Below the pieces are notes generated by a model, which saw nothing but the letters and a program-made list of their open reading frames with translations, made no database searches and was not told the origin of the DNA. The translations under genes and the position numbers were made by a program. From positions 2,158,245 through 2,222,244 of the forward strand of contig NZ_JAOCQF010000001.1 in NCBI RefSeq assembly GCF_025380365.1: DNA of 64,000 nucleotides, written 5' to 3'. Shown piece after piece: positions 9,634 through 17,313 of this stretch (the stretch's first letter is position 1; each line of letters begins with the position of its first letter). The stretch comes from Albidovulum sediminis. GTDB taxonomy: Bacteria; Pseudomonadota; Alphaproteobacteria; Rhodobacterales; Rhodobacteraceae.

Positions 9634-9659
9634 GGCGCGCCCCCTTTCGGGGACGCGCC
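9634..9659 (-). terminator. GC-rich hairpin between symporter and DUF294 genes
   Basis: GGCGCG (9634-9639) pairs with CGCGCC (9654-9659) and CCCC (9640-9643) with GGGG (9649-9652), leaving a one-base bulge and a 5-base loop. There is no clear T tract. It may be a leaky terminator or a 3' mRNA stabiliser that lowers expression of the downstream regulatory genes relative to the symporter. Confidence 0.45.
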
Positions 9660-9671
9660 GAAGGATGTCGC

Positions 9672-11627
9672 TCAGTGGTGGGCGGCCGCGCCCGCACCCT
9701 TCGGGATGCGGATCGATTCCACCAGGTCCTGAACCTCTGCCGGCGGTTCGGCGGTCATCGAGGAGACCACGTAGGCCACCACGAAGTTGACCAGCGCGCC
9801 GACCGTGCCGATCGAGAGCGGCGAGATGCCGAAGAAGTGGTTCGCGGCCGTGTTGGCATACACGTTCGTGCCGGGGATGAAGAACCAGCCCAGGTAGAGG
9901 AAGATGTAGACCGCGGTGAACACCAGGCCGGCGAGCATGCCGAGGATCGCGCCCTGCTTGTTGATGCGCTTCGAGAAGATGCCCATCATCAGAGCCGGGA
10001 AGATCGTCGCCGCGGCAAGACCGAAGGCCAGGGCCACCACCTGCGCCGCAAAGCCCGGCGGGTTGAGGCCAAGGTAGGTGGCGACCACGATGGCGAAGCC
10101 CATCGAGATACGGGCCGCCAGCAGTTCGCCCTTTTCGCTGATGTTCGGGTTGATCGAACCCTTGATCAGGTCATGCGACACCGCCGAGGAGATGGCGAGC
10201 AGAAGGCCCGCAGCGGTCGAGAGCGCCGCCGCCAGACCGCCCGCGGCGACAAGCGCCACGACCCAGCCCGGAAGAGCCGCGATTTCAGGGTTCGCGAGAA
10301 CCATGATATCGTTGTCCACCTTGGTCAGCTCGTTGCCGACCAGGCCAAGCTCTGCCAGCGACTTGTCGCCCAGCTTCGCTTCGGCCAGCGCGGCGTCGCG
10401 CGCGGTGGTCGCCTCGGTCACGGCCGCCTCGAGTGCTGCCTTGTCGGCATCGGCCGCGGCGTCAGCCAGGGCCTTCGACGCGTCGGCCAGCGCCTTGTTC
10501 GCCGCCGTCACGGCTGCGGGTTCGTTGAAGTACTGGATCATGCCGTCGCCGTTCTTGTCGGCGAAGTCCAGAAGCCCCGTCGCCTTCCAGGTGTTGATCC
10601 AGGAAAGTTCCGGTTTGCCGTCGATGTCGGCCAGCGACAGCGCGGGCGCCGAAAGCGCCGAGCCGGTCGCAGCGCCGGGCCAGAAGGTCGTCGTCAGGTT
10701 GAGACGCGCCATCGAGCCCACGGCCGGAGCAACGGTGTAGAGCAGCGCGATGAACACCAGCGCCCAGCCGGCCGAGGAGCGCGCGTCGGCGACCTTCGGA
10801 ACGGTGAAGAAGCGGATGATCACGTGCGGCAGGCCGGCGGTGCCGATCATGAGCGACATGGTAAAGAGCACCATGTTGAACATGTTCGTCGAGTCGGCGG
10901 TGTAGGCGGTGAAGCCCAGTTCGGTCACGACCTGGTCAAGCTTGGCCAGCATCGAGACATCGCCACCCTGCGGCGCATAACCCCCGATCAGGCCGAGCTG
11001 GGGCAGGAAGCTGCCGGTCAGCTGGAGCGAGATGAAGATCGCCGGGATGGTGTAGGCGATGATCAGCACGACATACTGCGCCACCTGGGTGTAGGTGATG
11101 CCCTTCATGCCGCCGAGAACCGCGTAGGCGAACACGATCGCCGCGCCGATGTAGAGGCCCATGTCGGTCGACACTTCGAGGAAGCGCGAGAAGGTCACGC
11201 CGACACCGCGCATCTGGCCGATAACGTAGGTGACCGAGATGACGATGAGGCAGATGACCGCGACAAGCCGCGCGGTGCCCGAATAGAAGCGGTCACCGAT
11301 GAACTCCGGCACCGTGAACTTGCCGAACTTGCGCAGGTAGGGCGCAAGCAGAAGCGCAAGAAGCACGTAGCCGCCGGTCCATCCCATCAGGAAGGCCGAC
11401 TGCTGGTAGCCGCCCGCGCCCGACAGCGCGATGATCCCCGCCATGGAGATGAACGAGGCCGCCGACATCCAGTCCGCGCCCGTCGCCATGCCGTTCATGA
11501 TCGGGTTGACGCCGCGGCCTGCGGCGTAGAATTCCGCGGTCGAACCCGCGCGGGCCCAGATCGCGATCCCGATGTAGAGGGCGAAGGTCGCGCCCACCAC
11601 GATCAGGTTGAGGGTAAACTGATCCAT
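9672..11627 (-). CDS. Na+/solute (acetate-type) symporter large subunit, VC_2705 family
   Basis: 651 residues with about 13 hydrophobic segments of the sodium:solute symporter (SSS) family; ADWMSAASFISMAGII near residue 51 is a family hallmark. A long hydrophilic insert (about 308-448) interrupts the membrane domain and contains an EF-hand-like loop at residues 357-368 (D-x-N-x-D-G spacing) and an Ala-rich helical stretch (about 376-420). It is preceded 15 bp upstream by the DUF4212 small subunit and lies downstream of acs and adk, so acetate or another short carboxylate is the likely substrate. Substrate is inferred from context only. Confidence 0.9.
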   Translation of the reverse strand: MDQFTLNLIVVGATFALYIGIAIWARAGSTAEFYAAGRGVNPIMNGMATGADWMSAASFISMAGIIALSGAGGYQQSAFLMGWTGGYVLLALLLAPYLRKFGKFTVPEFIGDRFYSGTARLVAVICLIVISVTYVIGQMRGVGVTFSRFLEVSTDMGLYIGAAIVFAYAVLGGMKGITYTQVAQYVVLIIAYTIPAIFISLQLTGSFLPQLGLIGGYAPQGGDVSMLAKLDQVVTELGFTAYTADSTNMFNMVLFTMSLMIGTAGLPHVIIRFFTVPKVADARSSAGWALVFIALLYTVAPAVGSMARLNLTTTFWPGAATGSALSAPALSLADIDGKPELSWINTWKATGLLDFADKNGDGMIQYFNEPAAVTAANKALADASKALADAAADADKAALEAAVTEATTARDAALAEAKLGDKSLAELGLVGNELTKVDNDIMVLANPEIAALPGWVVALVAAGGLAAALSTAAGLLLAISSAVSHDLIKGSINPNISEKGELLAARISMGFAIVVATYLGLNPPGFAAQVVALAFGLAAATIFPALMMGIFSKRINKQGAILGMLAGLVFTAVYIFLYLGWFFIPGTNVYANTAANHFFGISPLSIGTVGALVNFVVAYVVSSMTAEPPAEVQDLVESIRIPKGAGAAAHH

Positions 11628-11642
11628 TGTCCCTGCTCTCCC

Positions 11643-11900
11643 TTACTCTTCCACCCCGTATTCCTTGTCGAGCTTGTTCATCTTCGCCGCGTAGGCGAAG
11701 ATCAGCACGAGGAACACGTAGATGGATCCGTTTTGCGCCATCCAGAACCCGAGGTCGGCGCCGCCGACGTGGATCCCCTTGAGCGCGGGCCGCAGAATGA
11801 TGCCAAGGCCGAACGAACAGAAGAACCAGATCGCAAGCGATATCAAGATCACCCGCACGTTCGCTGCCCAGTAGGCGTTGGACGAAGATTTGTCCGCCAT
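11643..11900 (-). CDS. DUF4212 symporter small subunit
   Basis: 85 residues with two membrane helices (about 10-32 and 50-72). DUF4212 proteins are the small partner of VC_2705-type sodium/substrate symporters and are nearly always encoded directly upstream of the large subunit, as here with a 15 bp gap. It resembles the YjcH-ActP arrangement of acetate permease operons. Its molecular job (assembly or activity of the large subunit) is not settled. Confidence 0.9.
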   Translation of the reverse strand: MADKSSSNAYWAANVRVILISLAIWFFCSFGLGIILRPALKGIHVGGADLGFWMAQNGSIYVFLVLIFAYAAKMNKLDKEYGVEE

Positions 11901-11963
11901 TTCCTTACTCCCTGAACTCCCTCGTTCACGTCCGGCACCCCGGGATGGGGAACCGGCCTCCCC

Positions 11964-12641
11964 TTACGCCGAGACGCGCCCGACGATGGTGCCAAGCCCT
12001 TCGGCGATCGACTCGATGGGACCCATCGCGTCGATTGTCTCCAGCACCCCCATCGCCCTGTAGTGCGCGATCAGCGGAGCCGTCTGGGCGTGGTAGGCCT
12101 GAAGCCGCGCACGCACCGTCTCGGCGTTGTCGTCGGCGCGGCGCTTGAACGCCGTGCCGCCGCATTTGTCGCAAGTGCCCGCCGTGGCGGGCAGCTTGAA
12201 TTCGTCGTGGTAGCCTTCGCCGCATCCGGCGCAGGTGTAGCGGCCCGAAACCCGGCCCACCATCGCCGCGTCGTCGACCTCAAGGCTGATCGCCGCAGTG
12301 ACACGTCCGCCAGCTTCGGCCAGAAGCCGGTCGAGCGCCTCGGCCTGTCCGGCCGTGCGCGGAAAACCGTCGAGGATGACGCCGCGCGCCGTGTCAGGCT
12401 CGGCCATGCGGTCCTTCAGGATGGCAAGAACGATCTCGTCGCTGACAAGGCCGCCCGCCTCCATCACCGTCTTCGCGGCAAGCCCCGCGGGTGTGCCGGC
12501 CGCGACCGCGGCCCGCAGCAGATCGCCGGTGGACAACTGCACGAGGCCGAACCGGTCCTCGAGCATTCGCGCCTGCGTGCCCTTGCCGGCCCCCGGGGGG
12601 CCGAGCAGGATCAGGACGGCGGGAACATTCGCGCCGCTCAT
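11964..12641 (-). CDS. adk: adenylate kinase with zinc-type LID
   Basis: 225 residues. Interconverts AMP + ATP and 2 ADP. The P-loop GPPGAGKGT starts near residue 14, DGFPRT is in the middle, and the LID carries two CxxC pairs (CAGC and CDKC), the zinc-binding form. It begins 4 bp after the acs stop codon and is followed by the symporter genes. Acetyl-CoA synthetase releases AMP, so co-expression with an adenylate kinase would regenerate ADP. Rhodobacterales usually also have adk in the ribosomal-protein cluster; whether this is a second copy cannot be seen from the window. Confidence 0.93.
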   Translation of the reverse strand: MSGANVPAVLILLGPPGAGKGTQARMLEDRFGLVQLSTGDLLRAAVAAGTPAGLAAKTVMEAGGLVSDEIVLAILKDRMAEPDTARGVILDGFPRTAGQAEALDRLLAEAGGRVTAAISLEVDDAAMVGRVSGRYTCAGCGEGYHDEFKLPATAGTCDKCGGTAFKRRADDNAETVRARLQAYHAQTAPLIAHYRAMGVLETIDAMGPIESIAEGLGTIVGRVSA

Positions 12642-12645
12642 TCCG

Positions 12646-14619
12646 TCAGGCCCGGTTCATGCGGTTGCCGATCAGATCGTCGACCACCGACGGATCGGCG
12701 AGCGTCGAGGTGTCGCCCAGCGCGCCAAAGTCGTTCTCGGCGATCTTGCGCAGGATGCGGCGCATGATCTTGCCCGAGCGGGTCTTGGGCAGGCCCGGCG
12801 CCCACTGGATCAGGTCGGGGCTGGCGATCGGCCCGATCTCGTTGCGGACCCACTTCACAAGCTCCTTGCGCAGGTCCTCGGTCGGTTCCACCCCGTTCAT
12901 CAGCGTGACATAGGCATAGATGCCCTGGCCCTTGATCTCGTGCGGGTAGCCGACCACGGCGGCCTCGGCGACCTTTTCATGCGCGACGAGCGCGGATTCC
13001 ACCTCGGCCGTACCCATGCGGTGGCCGGAGACGTTGATCACGTCATCGACGCGGCCGGTGATCCAGTAATAGCCGTCCTCGTCCCGGCGGCAGCCGTCGC
13101 CGGTGAAGTAATAGCCCTTGTACTGCTGGAAATAGGTTTCCTGGAACCGCTGGTGATCGCCCCAGACGGTGCGCATCTGCCCCGGCCAGCTGTCGGCGAT
13201 GCAGAGCACGCCTTCGGCCGGGTTGCCTTCCTGCACGACACCGCTTTCGGCGTTCAGCACGACCGGCTTGATGCCGAAGAAGGGCAGTGTCGCCGATCCC
13301 GGCTTGGTCTCGGTGGCGCCCGGAAGCGGGGTGATCAGGTGGCCGCCGGTTTCGGTCTGCCACCAGGTGTCGACGATGGGGCATTTGCCCTTGCCCACAT
13401 GCTTGTCATACCAGACCCAGGCTTCGGGGTTGATCGGCTCGCCGACCGTGCCCAGCACGCGCAGCGACGACAGGTCATGCTTCTCGACCCACTCGGCACC
13501 CTGCCCCATCAGGGCGCGGATCGCGGTCGGGGCGGTGTAGAACTGGTTGACCTTGTGCTTGGCGCAGACCTCCCAGAAGCGGCCCGCATCGGGGAAGGTC
13601 GGCACGCCCTCGAACATCACGGTCGTCGCGCCGTTGGCGAGCGGCCCGTAGACGATGTAGCTGTGGCCGGTGACCCAGCCCACGTCCGCCGTGCACCAGA
13701 AGATGTCGCCGTCCTTGTAGTCGAAGGTCAGCTGGTGGGTCATCGCGGCATAGACGAGGTAGCCGCCCGAGGTGTGCACGACGCCCTTCGGCTTGCCGGT
13801 CGACCCCGAGGTGTAGAGAACGAAGAGCGGGTCTTCCGCGTTCACCGGCTCTGCCGGGCAGTCGGCGCTGGCCGCGCGCATCTCGGCCAGGATGTCGATG
13901 TCGCGGCCGTCGACCCAGGTGGTCTGGTCGCCGGTATGCTTCACCACCATGCACTTCACCTTGTCGTCGCAGTGCAGCAGCGCCGCGTCCGCGTTGGACT
14001 TGAGCGGCGTGCGGCGGCCGCCCCGCGGCGCGGTGTCGGCGGTGATGACGATCTTCGCCTCGCTGTCGTTGACGCGGTTGGCCAGCGCATCGGGCGAGAA
14101 GCCGCCGAAGACGACGGAATGGATGGCCCCGATCCGGGCGCAGGCCAGCATGGCATAGGCGGCTTCGGGGATCATCGGCAGGTAGAGGACGACACGATCC
14201 CCCTTCGCGGCCCCATGCGCCTTGAGCACATTGGCCATCCGGCAGACGTTCTCGTGCAGTTCGGCATAGCTGATGTGGCGGGCCGGGGTCTTCGGATCAT
14301 CGGGTTCCCAGATGATCGCGGTCTGGCTGCCGCGCCTGGCCAGATGACGGTCGGTGCAGTTCGCCGCGACGTTCAGCACGCCATCCTCGAACCAGTTGAT
14401 CGACACCTGCCCGAAGGTGAAATCGGTGTTCTTGACGCGGGTGTAGGGCTTGATCCAGTCGATCCGCTTGCCCTGCTCGCCCCAGAAGGCGTCGGGATCG
14501 GCGATCGAGGCCGCATACATGGCGCTGTAGCTTTCGGGCGTGACCAGCGCACCCGCGAAGCCCGGCGGAACCGGATGCTTTGAGGTTGCCTCGGCTGAAC
14601 CCTGATCTCTACCGGCCAT
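12646..14619 (-). CDS. acs: acetate--CoA ligase (AMP-forming)
   Basis: 657 residues from the ATG at 14617-14619, chosen over an in-frame ATG 8 codons upstream because GGAGGAG lies just before it at good spacing. Activates acetate to acetyl-AMP and then acetyl-CoA. The AMP-binding motif [11 protein letters not shown], the ACS signature WWQTETGG and the C-terminal catalytic-lysine motif TRSGKIMRR are all present. Length matches Acs. It heads the minus-strand operon with adk and the symporter. A long AT-rich upstream region suggests regulated expression. Confidence 0.95.
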   Translation of the reverse strand: MAGRDQGSAEATSKHPVPPGFAGALVTPESYSAMYAASIADPDAFWGEQGKRIDWIKPYTRVKNTDFTFGQVSINWFEDGVLNVAANCTDRHLARRGSQTAIIWEPDDPKTPARHISYAELHENVCRMANVLKAHGAAKGDRVVLYLPMIPEAAYAMLACARIGAIHSVVFGGFSPDALANRVNDSEAKIVITADTAPRGGRRTPLKSNADAALLHCDDKVKCMVVKHTGDQTTWVDGRDIDILAEMRAASADCPAEPVNAEDPLFVLYTSGSTGKPKGVVHTSGGYLVYAAMTHQLTFDYKDGDIFWCTADVGWVTGHSYIVYGPLANGATTVMFEGVPTFPDAGRFWEVCAKHKVNQFYTAPTAIRALMGQGAEWVEKHDLSSLRVLGTVGEPINPEAWVWYDKHVGKGKCPIVDTWWQTETGGHLITPLPGATETKPGSATLPFFGIKPVVLNAESGVVQEGNPAEGVLCIADSWPGQMRTVWGDHQRFQETYFQQYKGYYFTGDGCRRDEDGYYWITGRVDDVINVSGHRMGTAEVESALVAHEKVAEAAVVGYPHEIKGQGIYAYVTLMNGVEPTEDLRKELVKWVRNEIGPIASPDLIQWAPGLPKTRSGKIMRRILRKIAENDFGALGDTSTLADPSVVDDLIGNRMNRA

Positions 14620-15075
14620 CGTCTGCTCCTCCGCTTGTCGCATGCGCCCCTGCAGACACCCCGTCCGGGCCGCCCGATGCAGCCCCAGGATCGGGTGTCA
14701 CACGTGCATTGTAAACCAATCGACGGTTTTTGCGTATCTTATTTTGCACGTTACGTTTTTTTGTAAACTTGTTCACAGGAATTGCAATTTACTTGTTAAT
14801 TTTATCTGATATCGGCAAAAACCCGCTTGCTTTACCGCAGCATGGGTGTAGCGCCCGCAGCCTTGCCAAAGCGGGGCGCCGCCCGCCTTCCGCAAGCGTA
14901 ACCTCGAAGCGCGGACAGGGCCCGGGAAGCGGGCGGATTCACCCGATCGAGCCTGCAAAACCTGTTAGCGATCACGCGATTCGGATGATTCGCCCATGTA
15001 CGGCACGGGACATTTGACGGGCTTGCCGCAAGCGCGGCCTCCGTGCGATACCCCGTGGGGGAGGAGACGCGCAGC
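14620..15075. promoter_or_regulatory. acs upstream region with AT-rich tract and repeated TTGTAAAC
   Basis: This 456 bp gap has no convincing gene. From about 14705 to 14825 it is strikingly AT-rich against its surroundings. TTGTAAAC occurs exactly at 14709-14716 and again at 14761-14768, 52 bp apart, close to five helical turns. TTTTGCGTA and ATTTTGCACG between them (14727-14750) form two further TTTGC-type words. These lie 90-150 bp upstream of acs and are candidate activator or repressor sites for acetate control. The right half (14830-15075) is GC-rich and looks featureless. Confidence 0.45.
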
Positions 15076-15570
15076 ATGATCGAACGACCCTCTCCGATCC
15101 GCGAAACGGACGACCAGGCCCGCGAAATCGCCGCGTCCCTGATGCGGGCCGCGCGCTTCGCCGCCCTCGCGGTCATCCACCCCGAAACCGCCGGACCGCA
15201 TGTCACGCGGGTGGGGTTCGGGATGTCGCCCGACGGCCGGCCGGTTACCCTGATATCAGACCTGGCCCTGCATACCCGTGCGCTTCGCAACCGGCCGCAG
15301 GCCTCGCTCCTCGTCGGCGAACCCGGACCGCGCGGCGACCCGCTGACGCATCCGCGCCTGACGCTTGCGGTTCAGGCCCGCTTTCTTCCGCGCGCGGACG
15401 CGAGCCATGCGGCCGTACGGGACCGCTGGCTGACCGATCATCCGAAGGCCGGCCTCTATGCCGATTTCGCGGACTTCAGCTTTGTCGTCTTCGACGTGAC
15501 CGGCGGCGACCTGAACGCCGGTTTCGGCAAAGCCTTTCATCTTCTGCCAGAAGACCTTAGACTTGCCTGA
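15076..15570 (+). CDS. pyridoxamine 5'-phosphate oxidase-like / HugZ-type flavin-binding protein
   Basis: 164 residues from the ATG at 15076, preceded by GAGGAG. The split-barrel signature ALAVIHPETAGPHVTRVGFGMSP, then TLISDLALHTRALRNRPQASLLVGEPG, matches the PPOx-like proteins annotated as heme-iron utilisation or stress proteins. Such proteins bind FMN or heme. It lacks the longer C-terminal DUF2470 domain of full HugZ, so a heme role is uncertain. It is followed 60 bp later by the hybrid kinase. Confidence 0.75.
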   Translation: MIERPSPIRETDDQAREIAASLMRAARFAALAVIHPETAGPHVTRVGFGMSPDGRPVTLISDLALHTRALRNRPQASLLVGEPGPRGDPLTHPRLTLAVQARFLPRADASHAAVRDRWLTDHPKAGLYADFADFSFVVFDVTGGDLNAGFGKAFHLLPEDLRLA

Positions 15571-15630
15571 AGGGCGGCGGCGCCGTGGCGGACTGAGGCC
15601 TGACGCGGTGGTCGGGTGCGTTTCGGGCGG

Positions 15631-17313
15631 ATGGGGATGAGCAATCAGGCGATCTGGCAGGACGCCGTGCTGCGCCAGAAGGATCGTGTCTTTCGTGATC
15701 TGCCTGCGCGGCAGGCCGGGATCGCGTCGGCCTGCATCCTGTTCGGATTTTTCCTGCCCGGCGAGAGCGTCCTTTGGGTCTTTGCGGCTTGCCTGTTGTC
15801 CGAGGTCGCCCAGATCTGGCTGTTTCGCCTGTTCACCCGGCGCCCGATCCGCGCCGTGCAGGCGGCCATCCTGGGCAATACCTTCCTTGGGGTCAGTGCC
15901 TTCTGTACGATGCCCTACTGGGCCTGGCAGATCGACATGGCCTCCGCCAACACGATCGCGATCCTGGCGCTGATCGGCGCGCTTCTGAATGCGGCGACGG
16001 TGCGCACGATCGACATCACGCATGGGATCGCCGCGGCGATGCCGTCGGCGGGCGTGCTTCTGTGGCTGGCGCTTCAGGACTACGCCCGGAGCGGCAACCT
16101 CGCAGCGACCGCCATCACGACGATCAGCGTGCTGGTTCTGCTGGCCTATTTCCTTTACGCGATGCTTCAGAGCCACCACGCGGAAAAGGTACTGGCCGAC
16201 GCGCGTAGGTCGGCCGAGGAGGCGAGCCGTGCCAAGACCCGGTTCCTTTCTGCAATGAGCCACGAGATGCGCACGCCCTTGAACACGATCCTGGGCCTCA
16301 GCCAGCTTCTGCGGGCCGAACCCTCGGTCGAGGCCGCGCGCGGTCATGCCTCCGACGTCGAGGAAGCGGGTCGCCGCCTGCACATGCTGATCAACGATGC
16401 GCTCGACCTCGCGGCCACGGCGGAGGGCGAGTTGAAGTACCGCCCGGTGACATCTTCGCTCCGACGCGAGCTGGAGGAGGCGCTGGCGCTCTCTGCGGCG
16501 CAGAGGCGCAATCCCGATGCGCGCGCGGTTGTCGAAATCGGGGATGATGTGCCCGAACTTGCGCGCATCGATCCGAACCTGCTGCGAAAATGCCTGGGCG
16601 GCCTGTCGGTCGCGGTTGCAGGGGCAAGTCTGGCACCGCAGATGCATCTTGACTGCCGCGCCGTGAAGGGCGCCCGCAACCGCCTTGTCCTGCGCTTGAC
16701 GGCGACGACGCCGGGGCCGGTGGCCGCGGCCTCACCCTTCGTCGACACCGTGGGCCTGGACCTGGCACTCGCGTTTGTCGAGCGGATTGCCCGCACGATG
16801 GGCGGTCGCGTGCGCTTCGCCGCCGAAGCCGGCGCCCCCGCCGCGGCCGAGATCGAACTTCCCTACGGCCCGGTTGCGGAGCCGTCGGAGGGCGCGGGAA
16901 CGGGTCGGCACGCGCTGGTCGTGGACGACATATCGACCAACCGCTTCGTGATCATCCAGTTGCTGCGCAGCCTGGGCATGAACGCGACCGAAGCGGACAG
17001 CGGCCCCGCGGCCCTGGCATTCCTGGCGGAAAAGTCAGTCGATGTCGTGCTTCTGGACATGAACATGCCGGGGATGGACGGGGTGGAAACCTTCCGCCGG
17101 ATCCGCGCCACGGCGGGCTCCGGCGCGATCGTCCCGGTGATCGCCCTGACGGCCGATTTCCTCAGCGAGCAGCGCGACCGGTTGATGGACATGGGGCTTG
17201 ACGGTTATGTCCCCAAGCCCATCGACCGGCGCGTGCTCTGGGCAGAGATCGAGGCCGCGGTGACACGGCCCCAGGTCGATCAGTTCGGATTGTCCATACG
17301 CACCCGGACGTGA
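15631..17313 (+). CDS. membrane hybrid sensor kinase with degenerate ATPase domain and receiver
   Basis: About 560 residues; the start is uncertain (ATG 15631, ATG 15637 or GTG 15616). Four to six hydrophobic helices fill about residues 25-180, then a HisKA domain with a normal H-box (LSAMSHEMRTPLNTILG, His about 211), then an HATPase-like region, then a receiver domain with VVLLDMNMPGMDG. The N-box of the ATPase domain is replaced (LLRKCLGGLSVAVAG in place of the NLLxNAIKF type) and no D-x-G-x-G box is visible; only the GLDLALAFVERIARTMGG region keeps the G2 shape. It may therefore act as a phosphatase or scaffold, or receive phosphate from another kinase. Its 3' end overlaps the convergent beta-helix gene by 34 bp. 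Confidence 0.82.
   Translation: MGMSNQAIWQDAVLRQKDRVFRDLPARQAGIASACILFGFFLPGESVLWVFAACLLSEVAQIWLFRLFTRRPIRAVQAAILGNTFLGVSAFCTMPYWAWQIDMASANTIAILALIGALLNAATVRTIDITHGIAAAMPSAGVLLWLALQDYARSGNLAATAITTISVLVLLAYFLYAMLQSHHAEKVLADARRSAEEASRAKTRFLSAMSHEMRTPLNTILGLSQLLRAEPSVEAARGHASDVEEAGRRLHMLINDALDLAATAEGELKYRPVTSSLRRELEEALALSAAQRRNPDARAVVEIGDDVPELARIDPNLLRKCLGGLSVAVAGASLAPQMHLDCRAVKGARNRLVLRLTATTPGPVAAASPFVDTVGLDLALAFVERIARTMGGRVRFAAEAGAPAAAEIELPYGPVAEPSEGAGTGRHALVVDDISTNRFVIIQLLRSLGMNATEADSGPAALAFLAEKSVDVVLLDMNMPGMDGVETFRRIRATAGSGAIVPVIALTADFLSEQRDRLMDMGLDGYVPKPIDRRVLWAEIEAAVTRPQVDQFGLSIRTRT

Noticed and set aside
8115-11915. 1266-residue plus-strand open frame across the symporter and DUF294 genes
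   Set aside because: Antisense shadow in high-GC DNA. It is Arg/His/Gly rich with no family pattern, while the minus strand carries two recognisable families.
14730-15017. Possible small gene in the acs upstream gap
   Set aside because: No ribosome-binding site, atypical start and a composition that changes from hydrophobic to Arg/Pro-rich; better explained as regulatory DNA.
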